The notes under the pieces were generated by a model. That model saw only the letters and a program-made list of their open reading frames with translations. It did not search any database and had not been told where the DNA came from. A stretch of DNA of 12,671 bases, taken from Paraglaciecola arctica (GTDB lineage: Bacteria; Pseudomonadota; Gammaproteobacteria; Enterobacterales; Alteromonadaceae). Made by a program: the position numbers and the translations under genes. The stretch is from NCBI GenBank assembly GCA_003232445.1, contig QIJM01000269.1, forward strand, positions 1-12,671, given 5' to 3'. Below, one piece after another: positions 6,710 to 12,671 of this stretch (position 1 is the first letter of the stretch; the number at the start of each line of letters is the position of its first letter).

Positions 6710-8629
6710 GTGGTAAATGATGCTTCTTTACTAGTTTGGGATACAAGTGAACAACTGCCATTGGAACGTGGTGATGTTGTACTTTGGCAAAGTTATTTTG
6801 TTGCTAGCCAAGCCGAGGTCTCTGTACCTCAACTTGTAGAAGATAACGCCGATTGTCTGAGGTCAAAATATTTAGCTTTGGTCCATGACTTAGGAGAGGC
6901 CGAAATAGGTGGAAAACAAGTTATTGATCACTTGGAAATACGGCCTGGATTTAGCTGTTGGTGGATGACGCTTCTAACAGAGAAATGTAATTACTCAAAA
7001 TCACCTCAGATCGATAATATTATCAAATTAATGATTTTCAGAGATTGGCTTACAACAAAAAAAATTTCAACTATCTCGCTTGTTTCTTCAAATAGCGAAT
7101 TAGCTGATGCGATGCAGCTTTTAGCTATTGAGCTTGGTATAGGGTTTCAATGGAGAAAGCTTTCCCAGAAAAAAACTAAAGAAAGTCTTGTAAGGCGGAT
7201 CGTTGGTCGGTTACCTCATACGGCACAAGCATTAATGTGGTTGGCTAATCATATTATCTCAAGGTGGTCATTAAGAGGGGTGGGTGTCAAAAGGTGGAAG
7301 AACTCTCGTGCAGCGATTACTTTTATTTCATATCTATTTAATTTAGATCCTGTAGCTGCTGAACAGGGCTGTTACAGAAGCGGATATTGGACAGAACTGC
7401 CGAATATGCTGGATAAAGAACAGATTTCAAGTAATTGGCTGCATATGTATATAAAAAGTGAATTATTACCAAATGCTTCAGCAGCACGAAAAATGATTGA
7501 GCGGTTTAATCAGTCCCACAAAAGGAGCCAGAACCATGTGGTGTTGGATTCATTTATTAGTTTAGGTGTGGTGTGGGGTGCCAGTCGATCTTGGTACCGA
7601 ACTGTTAAGTTAAAGGGGGTATTGGAAAAAGGGTTGCAAGAGAAGTGCGGTTATCTGTGGCCGCTGTTAAAAAGAGATTTTCTGGCATCCTTAGCAGGAA
7701 TTACGGCAATGAGCACTTTGCTTTATTTTTTTCTTTTTGAAAAAGCCATGAATTCCCTACCGGCTCAAAATAAAGGGTTTTATTTGCAAGAGAATCAGGG
7801 GTGGGAATTTGGTTTTATTTATGCCTGGCGTAATGCGGGACATAGTAACCAATTATTAGGTGTAGCTCATTCCACTGTGAGATATTGGGATTTGAGATAT
7901 TACTTTAGTTTAAACTCAAATAGTTCCACTAGAAAATGTAAACTTCCTTTACCTGACTATGTCTGTGTTAATGGTGCAGAAGCCAAAAAAGCATTTTTGA
8001 TTAGTGGGTATCCTGAGAATAGCTTGGTTGAAGTAGAAGCTTTGCGTTATCTTCATTTGATAGACAAGCATAAGTTTGATCGAGAAACAAATGATGCTCG
8101 ACATCACGAATGGACAGTTCTTGTGCTTGGTGACTATCTAGAAAATAATACTCATCAACAGATGGGTTTGCTTGGAAAAGCAGCGCAATATATCACTGTT
8201 AAAATTAAATATGTAGTTAAGCCCCATCCAGCGTGCCCAATTCTAGCAAAGGACTATCCTGAACTTGATCTTACTGTAACAAATAAGCCTATACCCATGT
8301 TAATAAATCATTGTTCGGTGGTTTACACCAGTAGCGTTACATCTGCAGCGGTAGATGCCTATTGTGCAGGTAAGCCTGTTGTGACTATTTTTGATCCGGC
8401 TAAGCTGAATTTGAGTCCACTTAAGGGTTGTGTGGATGTTTCGTTTGTTAGTGCACCTGAAGAACTAGCGGCTGCGCTAAATAGTATTAGTCAGATGAAA
8501 GAAATTGAAGGTCAGGGAAAAGATTATTTCTATCTTGATTCAGAGCTGCCTAGATGGAGAGAGTTGTTGATAAAAAATGACAAACCTGAAAAGCAAATAA
8601 ATTTGAGGGTGTTTAACAAGAGTCCATAG
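6710..8629 (+). CDS. Large surface-carbohydrate biosynthesis protein, candidate CMP-sugar-dependent glycosyltransferase
   Basis: This 639-residue protein resembles the family known as TIGR04326 surface carbohydrate biosynthesis proteins. Recognisable stretches are FSCWWMTLL (81-89) and GVAHSTVRYWDLRYY (384-398). The C-terminal part has a GT-B-like look: KPHP at 504-507, VYTSSVTSAAVDAY around 538-551 and CAGKPVV at 552-558. HP and SS/ST motifs of this kind bind the CMP donor in polysialyltransferases and KpsC/KpsS-type Kdo transferases, so I infer transfer of the CMP-sugar made by the upstream gene. A hydrophobic stretch (335-343) is weak and no signal peptide is seen, so a cytoplasmic or membrane-associated protein is expected. 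The GTG start at 6710 has AGGGG at 6693-6697, rather far away. An ATG at 6670 would join this frame if one G of 6694-6697 were missing. Confidence 0.7.
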   Translation: MVNDASLLVWDTSEQLPLERGDVVLWQSYFVASQAEVSVPQLVEDNADCLRSKYLALVHDLGEAEIGGKQVIDHLEIRPGFSCWWMTLLTEKCNYSKSPQIDNIIKLMIFRDWLTTKKISTISLVSSNSELADAMQLLAIELGIGFQWRKLSQKKTKESLVRRIVGRLPHTAQALMWLANHIISRWSLRGVGVKRWKNSRAAITFISYLFNLDPVAAEQGCYRSGYWTELPNMLDKEQISSNWLHMYIKSELLPNASAARKMIERFNQSHKRSQNHVVLDSFISLGVVWGASRSWYRTVKLKGVLEKGLQEKCGYLWPLLKRDFLASLAGITAMSTLLYFFLFEKAMNSLPAQNKGFYLQENQGWEFGFIYAWRNAGHSNQLLGVAHSTVRYWDLRYYFSLNSNSSTRKCKLPLPDYVCVNGAEAKKAFLISGYPENSLVEVEALRYLHLIDKHKFDRETNDARHHEWTVLVLGDYLENNTHQQMGLLGKAAQYITVKIKYVVKPHPACPILAKDYPELDLTVTNKPIPMLINHCSVVYTSSVTSAAVDAYCAGKPVVTIFDPAKLNLSPLKGCVDVSFVSAPEELAAALNSISQMKEIEGQGKDYFYLDSELPRWRELLIKNDKPEKQINLRVFNKSP

Positions 8630-8656
8630 TCAAATCTGGCCTGAGCTACTACATGG

Positions 8657-8694
8657 TCTGCTAGCTATCATCAAGCAGATACGGCACTTTTTTT
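8657..8694 (+). terminator. Weak possible terminator after the left module
   Basis: TCTGCT (8657-8662) pairs with AGCAGA (8674-8679) across an 11-base loop, and a run of seven T follows at 8688-8694. The stem is short and eight bases separate it from the T run, so it is not a convincing intrinsic terminator. Its position just after the last left-module gene is the main support. Confidence 0.2.
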
Positions 8695-8886
8695 CAAGTC
8701 ATGAAACACCAAATTAGGTTATCACTCCATTTTTATTCAGCGTGGATATGAATTATTAGCGGGTGTCGCTATAGGTTGGTACCATGATTGGGCAAGGGTG
8801 GTATTATTATGTTAACTATAAAGTCTTCGGCTATTTGAATTTGGATTATTTTCCTGAGATCACAGCCTCAACTTATTGCAAATAGT

Positions 8887-8914
8887 TTGAGGTGTGGTTA
8901 GTTGTATTGAATAT
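8887..8914 (+). promoter_or_regulatory. Possible sigma70-type promoter for the right module
   Basis: TTGAGG (8887-8892) and GAATAT (8909-8914) are separated by 16 bases, a tolerable match to -35 and -10 elements. They lie directly before the AAGGA ribosome-binding site of the UDP-glucuronate decarboxylase gene. If it is the only promoter, the transcript would have a very short leader. AT-rich DNA gives many such matches by chance. Confidence 0.25.
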
Positions 8915-8930
8915 TTAAGGAACATTGGTT

Positions 8931-9887
8931 TTGAAAAATTATCATTGTAAGAGAGTTTTAGTTACTGGAGGGGCGGGATTTCTTGGCTCACACTTATGTG
9001 AACGCTTGCTTGATGAGGGTAACGATGTTATTTGTCTTGATAATTTTTTTACAGGCACAAAAGAAAATATTTTACATCTAATGGATAATCATCATTTTGA
9101 GCTGCTGCGTCATGACGTGACCTTTCCATTGTATATTGAGGTGGATGAAATTTACAATCTTGCATGTCCAGCTTCTCCGGTTCATTATCAACATGACCCA
9201 GTGCAAACAACAAAAACCAGTGTGCATGGTGCAATAAATATGTTGGGTCTAGCAAAAAGAACAAACGCAAAAATATTTCAAGCATCGACAAGCGAAGTGT
9301 ATGGAGACCCAAAAATTCACCCGCAAAATGAGAGTTACTGGGGGAACGTGAATCCTATAGGGCCTAGGTCTTGTTATGACGAAGGAAAAAGGTGCGCGGA
9401 AACATTGTTTTTTGATTATTATCGGCAGCATAAAATAAAAATTAAAGTAGCGAGAATATTTAATACCTATGGCCCAAGAATGCATCCCAATGATGGGCGA
9501 GTGGTGTCAAATTTTATTATGCAAGCATTAACGGGGAAGGGCATAACAATATATGGAGACGGGAATCAAACAAGAAGTTTTTGTTATGTTAGTGATTTGA
9601 TTGAAGGTATTGTGAAGGTGATGGGCAGTTCAGATGACTTTATAGGTCCGGTTAACTTGGGGAATTCTAGTGGATTTACCATACTACAGCTGGCTAAGAA
9701 AATTATTGAGTTAACAAATTCAAGGTCAAAAATAATTTTTAAAGATTTACCCCAGGATGATCCGACTCAACGTCAGCCTGATATCTCTCTTGCTCAAGGA
9801 AGTTTGGATTGGAAACCTAAAATAAACTTGGAGCAAGGGTTAATCAAATCAATTCCATATTTTGAAAATATTTGCAGAAATGCGTAA
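8931..9887 (+). CDS. UDP-glucuronate decarboxylase (UDP-xylose synthase)
   Basis: This extended SDR enzyme oxidises UDP-glucuronate at C4, decarboxylates it and reduces it to UDP-xylose in the cytoplasm. The NAD-binding GGAGFLG lies at 13-19. The family signatures ASTSEVYGDP (near 118-127) and CYDEGKR, with catalytic Tyr149/Lys153, are present, as are RIFNTYGPRMHPNDGRV and YGDGNQTRSF. These are close to textbook UXS motifs, and the 318-residue length is normal. No ATG is available. TTG at 8925 and 8931 both fit, and AAGGA (8917-8921) is better spaced for 8931. It probably supplies xylose, or a keto-pentose relative, to the repeat unit. UDP-glucuronate itself must be made by a gene outside the window. 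Confidence 0.93.
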   Translation: MKNYHCKRVLVTGGAGFLGSHLCERLLDEGNDVICLDNFFTGTKENILHLMDNHHFELLRHDVTFPLYIEVDEIYNLACPASPVHYQHDPVQTTKTSVHGAINMLGLAKRTNAKIFQASTSEVYGDPKIHPQNESYWGNVNPIGPRSCYDEGKRCAETLFFDYYRQHKIKIKVARIFNTYGPRMHPNDGRVVSNFIMQALTGKGITIYGDGNQTRSFCYVSDLIEGIVKVMGSSDDFIGPVNLGNSSGFTILQLAKKIIELTNSRSKIIFKDLPQDDPTQRQPDISLAQGSLDWKPKINLEQGLIKSIPYFENICRNA

Positions 9888-9914
9888 GTCATATATGAAA
9901 AAAGTAGTAAATTG

Positions 9915-10748
9915 ATGGTTAATGTTGAAAAACCTTTAGTTAGTGTAATTGTGGCTTTATATAATTCGGATAAATATATATCTCAGACAATTGATTCAAT
10001 TTTAAGTCAGACATACAAGAATATTGAGATAATTGTTGTCGATGACTGCTCTACAGATGAAAGTGCAATCATTGTTAAAAATTATGTAAAGCGCGATGAA
10101 AGAGTTAAATATTTTGTTCTTGAAGAGAATAGTGGCGGGCCAGCTAAACCGAGAAATATTGGTATTAATTCTTCTGTTGGGGAGTATGTGGCTTTTTCTG
10201 ATTCTGACGATATATGGTTACCTACAAAACTTGAAAAGCAATTGAATATAATGCTACAGAAAGATTATTTTTTTTGCCACACAGATTCAGAAGTTATAGA
10301 TGCGGCAGATAATGTATTAAAGAAGCCGCTAATTAGTAAAATAAAGAAAATATTGTTATATAAGGATTATAAGCGCCTTATTGTGAGTAATACTATAGTT
10401 ACATCTTCGGTGGTAGTTTGCCGAAAATTTTTAGGTTCTGCTAGGTTTGATGAAGACATGTATCTTGTAGCTGTTGAAGATTATTATCTTTGGTTATTCT
10501 TGTATAATCTTAACGATAAGTCATGTTGTTTTCTTAATGAAGAGCTTGTTAAGTATCGGAAATATGATTCTAGTATCAGTTCTGGCTACAATCGCCAGCA
10601 ACTTCGTAGTATGTATTGCCTAACTAAACATTTATTATTAATGAAAAATTACCGGCTTTACCCTTTGATCCTTTTTGTCTATTTTGTTTTTTCAGTTAAG
10701 CACTTGGTTAGATCTGCTTTCGGGCTTAAAAAAATATTATCTAGATAA
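9915..10748 (+). CDS. Family 2 glycosyltransferase (GT-A fold)
   Basis: This inverting glycosyltransferase of 277 residues adds a sugar from a nucleotide-sugar donor to the growing repeat unit at the cytoplasmic face. The N-terminal fold is standard: SVIVALYN (10-17), the nucleotide-binding VVDDCSTD (41-48), GGPAKPRNIG (74-83) and the metal-binding SDSDD (95-99). A later VEDYYLW segment supplies the acidic residues typical of the GT2 catalytic base region. A hydrophobic stretch near the C-terminus (LYPLILFVYFVFSV) may anchor it in the membrane. The TTG at 9912 directly precedes ATG 9915, which I prefer. No clear Shine-Dalgarno is seen. Donor and linkage cannot be predicted; UDP-xylose from the upstream gene is one candidate. 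Confidence 0.88.
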   Translation: MVNVEKPLVSVIVALYNSDKYISQTIDSILSQTYKNIEIIVVDDCSTDESAIIVKNYVKRDERVKYFVLEENSGGPAKPRNIGINSSVGEYVAFSDSDDIWLPTKLEKQLNIMLQKDYFFCHTDSEVIDAADNVLKKPLISKIKKILLYKDYKRLIVSNTIVTSSVVVCRKFLGSARFDEDMYLVAVEDYYLWLFLYNLNDKSCCFLNEELVKYRKYDSSISSGYNRQQLRSMYCLTKHLLLMKNYRLYPLILFVYFVFSVKHLVRSAFGLKKILSR

Positions 10749-10794
10749 TGATGTTTTTTTTCATGCCTGAATTCGTATCAGAAGTTCAAAAACA

Positions 10795-11067
10795 GTGAAT
10801 ATAGCCCCATTGGAAATTAAGTTATTTTTAGACTCGATACCTGATAGAGACCCCAGTTTACAGGAAAAATATTCAAACGAGTTTATTCTAGCATATGCGA
10901 AAATACATTATTATTCTGCTGTAGCCCTTTTGCATAAACTTGATCGTTTGGGTGCGATCAGGGAAATCAAGTCAATTGTTTTTTTGCGTTACGAATACTT
11001 TTTAATTTTCTTGTTATTTTTGACGCTCATTAAATCTAAATTAATACTAAAATTATTGCGCAGATGA
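10795..11067 (+). CDS. Small ORF resembling the C-terminal tail of a glycosyltransferase (likely remnant)
   Basis: This 90-residue ORF starts at GTG 10795. The middle (LAYAKIHYYSAVALLHKLDRLGAI, given here only as the span about 28-55) reads like the helical A-x-x-x-GD-x-x-x-A tails found at the end of many GT2 proteins. It is followed by a hydrophobic segment (about 68-79) and a basic end. No catalytic domain precedes it: the frame is closed by TGA at 10768-10770. There is no recognisable Shine-Dalgarno. It overlaps the polymerase start by four bases (ATGA), so its translation could still drive the next gene. It is either a leftover from a deleted glycosyltransferase or a small unrecognised membrane-associated protein. 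Confidence 0.45.
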   Translation: MNIAPLEIKLFLDSIPDRDPSLQEKYSNEFILAYAKIHYYSAVALLHKLDRLGAIREIKSIVFLRYEYFLIFLLFLTLIKSKLILKLLRR

Positions 11068-12113
11068 AAATTCAAACGCTGAAAGTGGTTAAGAAAAAAT
11101 CTATTTTATTGAATCCTATCGGTTTTTTATCTATTTTTTATTCTTACATTGGATGGCCAAGTTTAGTTGTATATTTGATTGCGCTGATGAAAACTCGGCT
11201 GGTTCTTCCCGTGTTTGATTGGATGATTCTTATATGCCTAGGATTGTTATTTGTTTATTCTGTTTTTTATTCTGGTATTGTCGAAAGTTTGGTGGTTTTT
11301 AGGTTTCACTGGGGGTTTTTATTTTTTTATCTTTTTTTCCGCAATAAAACACACTTATATGGCTTTAGAAATTTGTTAGTTGTTTTAGTCTTACTAACTA
11401 TAATAGAGGGTATTCTTGTTAATAGTGTGATATCGGCCGTTAGTTTACCAAATTACCCATCAGCAGATGCATTTACCCATTTTTCAGATGTATGGCAAAG
11501 AGCGTATAGTTTTGGTGGCAATGCTTCAGTTACAGGGGTTTTGTTAGTTTCAATTCTATCCATTATTCAACCAACTTTAATGATTGGGTTCGGGGTTTTT
11601 GTAGCAATGATTTTTGTTGGATCAGGGTCTGGGGGTTTTGCTTATATTGCTTATATTGCTTATAGATTTGTTAACTCAAGCTTGAAAAGAGTGCTTCAAC
11701 TTATTGTTGTGATTATTTTTAGCGCGTTTCTAGTTTATCTTTTACGTGAGTTTCAATTGTTTTCCAAATTATCTTTTGAGTATGTTAGTTTTTTAATAGA
11801 ATTAAAACAATCGCAGATTGATCAACATGTGTCAAAAATGAATAATTTTGAATTACTAATGGGGACATCCAAATCTAGCAACTTAGGCGGTGATTTTTTA
11901 TGGCTAACTTTTTTTGTTTCTCAGGGTGCTTTAGGTGTTATATTAATGGCGTTCTTTGCGTTGGGGCGAATTAATCGTATTAATGCATTTGGTATTTTTA
12001 TTATTTTTATTATGACACTACATTATTTTGTTTTATTTTCTCTTCCTGGGCAATTTATCGCTGGCTATCTTTTTGCTATGAAATCACAAATTAACACATT
12101 AAGAAAAAGATAA
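11064..12113 (+). CDS. wzy: Wzy-like polysaccharide polymerase (multi-pass membrane protein)
   Basis: The 349-residue product is almost wholly hydrophobic, with about nine or ten predicted membrane segments (roughly 20-41, 52-70, 83-92, 102-118, 155-168, 172-186, 209-226, 276-298, 307-325 and perhaps 329-338). It has a larger loop around 120-150 and another around 228-275. The stretches SFGGNASVTG (149-158) and MGTSKSSNLGGDFLWLTFF (266-284) recall loop motifs in O-antigen polymerases. It would join lipid-linked repeat units at the periplasmic face. Wzy proteins have low sequence conservation, so the call rests on topology and locus. The length is slightly short for the family. The ATG overlaps the previous stop as ATGA. 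A 9-base tandem repeat is at 11640-11664. Base composition is strikingly AT-rich, typical for wzy genes. Confidence 0.65.
   Translation: MKIQTLKVVKKKSILLNPIGFLSIFYSYIGWPSLVVYLIALMKTRLVLPVFDWMILICLGLLFVYSVFYSGIVESLVVFRFHWGFLFFYLFFRNKTHLYGFRNLLVVLVLLTIIEGILVNSVISAVSLPNYPSADAFTHFSDVWQRAYSFGGNASVTGVLLVSILSIIQPTLMIGFGVFVAMIFVGSGSGGFAYIAYIAYRFVNSSLKRVLQLIVVIIFSAFLVYLLREFQLFSKLSFEYVSFLIELKQSQIDQHVSKMNNFELLMGTSKSSNLGGDFLWLTFFVSQGALGVILMAFFALGRINRINAFGIFIIFIMTLHYFVLFSLPGQFIAGYLFAMKSQINTLRKR
11640..11664. repeat. In-frame 9-bp tandem repeat inside the polymerase gene
   Basis: GCTTATATT occurs twice, followed by GCTTATA (2.8 copies), encoding a repeated Ala-Tyr-Ile pattern within a membrane segment (YIAYIAY). 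Copy-number change would lengthen or shorten the helix by three residues without breaking the frame. Confidence 0.7.
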
Positions 12114-12364
12114 AACATTATCTGGCACAGTGATTAATGTCTTGACTATGGGGTTCACTTTAGAACCAGAGGTTATCGAAATGCCGATGATTTTATTAAC
12201 ATGATCTATTTTTTGTGCTCAAAACTGAAATTCATCTGCCTATTCAATATGGCATAGACCCCGTTGCTCGATTTATTATTAGCGGTTAGCTCGTGGATAC
12301 TTAGCAGTCGCCTGCTATATGCAGTGTTCGTTCTCGAAATTCACAAACAAAGGAATGCATAAAT
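12114..12364. other. Intergenic region with possible decayed coding segments
   Basis: These 251 bases contain no intact gene. One + strand frame is open from 12118 to a TGA at 12202-12204 (for example TMGFTLEPEVIEMPMILLT). A second frame continues from 12200 to a TAG at 12287-12289 (for example KTEIHLPIQYGIDPVARF). Joined by one frameshift they look like the remains of a single protein, which I cannot name. An imperfect hairpin (12115-12140) directly follows the polymerase stop but has no T run, so I do not call a terminator. Confidence 0.35.
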
Positions 12365-12671
12365 ATGCGGGAAATTGTAAATTGGCTTTCTGATGAAGAG
12401 CTTGGATCAATCTATACAGCAGCCTACTGGAATAATATAGAGGAAGAAAAGAAAAAGGCGTGGTGGATTGAAGATGGAAGTTATAAAAAATGCCTAGATT
12501 ATCTTGATTCGTCTAAATTGCTTTATGAATATCAACAATCAGAAAAATATATAAAAGAATATTCCAGTGAATCAATAAGAGTTGTTTATGATACTCCCCA
12601 TAATCTAGACCACGAGTTAAGATATAATCCCTCATTAATAAAGAGGGGTGTAAGGCATGGGTTCAATAAGA
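12365..12671 (+). CDS. Partial gene, N-terminus resembling a surface-glycan SAM methyltransferase
   Basis: The gene is truncated by the window end after 102 complete codons. The ATG at 12365 is preceded by AAAGGA (12349-12354), ten bases away. The start MREIVNWLSDEELGSIYTA, the later AYWNNIEEEKKKAWWIEDG region (about 19-37) and LLYEYQQSEKYI resemble N-termini of class I SAM methyltransferases found in O-antigen loci. The SAM-binding glycine-rich motif would lie downstream and is not visible, so the family call rests on recall of N-terminal patterns. The protein is charged and lacks a signal peptide. The clear ribosome-binding site indicates an intact, expressed gene. Confidence 0.5.
   Translation, partial: MREIVNWLSDEELGSIYTAAYWNNIEEEKKKAWWIEDGSYKKCLDYLDSSKLLYEYQQSEKYIKEYSSESIRVVYDTPHNLDHELRYNPSLIKRGVRHGFNK

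Larger units (their letters stand above)
8630..8924. other. Intergenic region with frame-broken coding-like remnants
   Basis: These 295 bases separate the two modules and hold no intact gene. From 8705 to about 8818 one + strand frame is open and reads like protein (for example QRGYELLAGVAIGWYHDW). A neighbouring frame then continues with NYKVFGYLNLDYFPE up to a TAG at 8884-8886. The two pieces would join through one frameshift, suggesting the decayed end of a gene. I do not recognise the family. A weak hairpin lies at 8657-8679 and a possible promoter at 8887-8914. Confidence 0.4.

Noticed and set aside
12115..12140. Imperfect hairpin after the polymerase stop as a terminator
   Set aside because: ACATT/AATGT plus ATC/GAT can pair with one bulge, but the stem is AT-rich and no T run follows.
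12142..12166. TTGACT as a -35 element for the last gene
   Set aside because: No acceptable -10 hexamer lies at 16-18 bases; the nearest TAGAAC is only 13 bases away.

Overview
The window is part of a surface-polysaccharide (O-antigen, capsule or exopolysaccharide) biosynthesis locus. Every recognisable gene lies on the + strand. Gene density, ATGA/TAATG stop-start overlaps, Shine-Dalgarno sites and protein families indicate a Gram-negative bacterium, most likely a proteobacterium; the genus cannot be read from the sequence. The DNA becomes visibly more AT-rich to the right, as is common in horizontally exchanged polysaccharide loci.

Left module (54-8629) is a tightly packed, apparently co-transcribed cassette. 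In order it holds a D-2-hydroxyacid dehydrogenase, an extended SDR epimerase/dehydratase, an FkbM-type methyltransferase gene broken by a frameshift, a HAD phosphatase, an HpcH/HpaI pyruvate aldolase, an SGNH-like hydrolase gene interrupted by an in-frame TAA, a zinc-ribbon SAM methyltransferase, a KdsB-like CMP-sugar synthetase, and a 639-residue surface-carbohydrate protein. The last protein carries KPHP and TSS motifs like those of CMP-sugar-dependent transferases. Together, aldolase + phosphatase + cytidylyltransferase + putative CMP-sugar transferase form a plausible complete route. They could make, activate and attach a 3-deoxy-2-ulosonic acid (Kdo-like) by pyruvate aldol addition, instead of the phosphoenolpyruvate-dependent synthase used for Kdo and sialic acids. 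This is an inference and the most interesting hypothesis here.

Right module (8925-12671) is looser. It holds a UDP-glucuronate decarboxylase (UDP-xylose synthase), a family 2 glycosyltransferase, a short orphan that resembles a glycosyltransferase C-terminal tail, a Wzy-like membrane polymerase, and the start of another gene that resembles a SAM methyltransferase and runs off the window. Its two intergenic stretches (8630-8924 and 12114-12364) contain short frame-broken coding-like segments, consistent with decayed genes at recombination junctions.

Two genes are visibly damaged. FkbM has a 4-bp tandem duplication whose removal restores a complete family-typical C-terminus. The SGNH gene has a single TAA splitting one otherwise continuous 250-codon frame. 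The polymer in this strain may therefore lack a methyl group and an acyl-related modification found in relatives. I see no RNA genes, insertion sequences, CRISPR arrays or origins.
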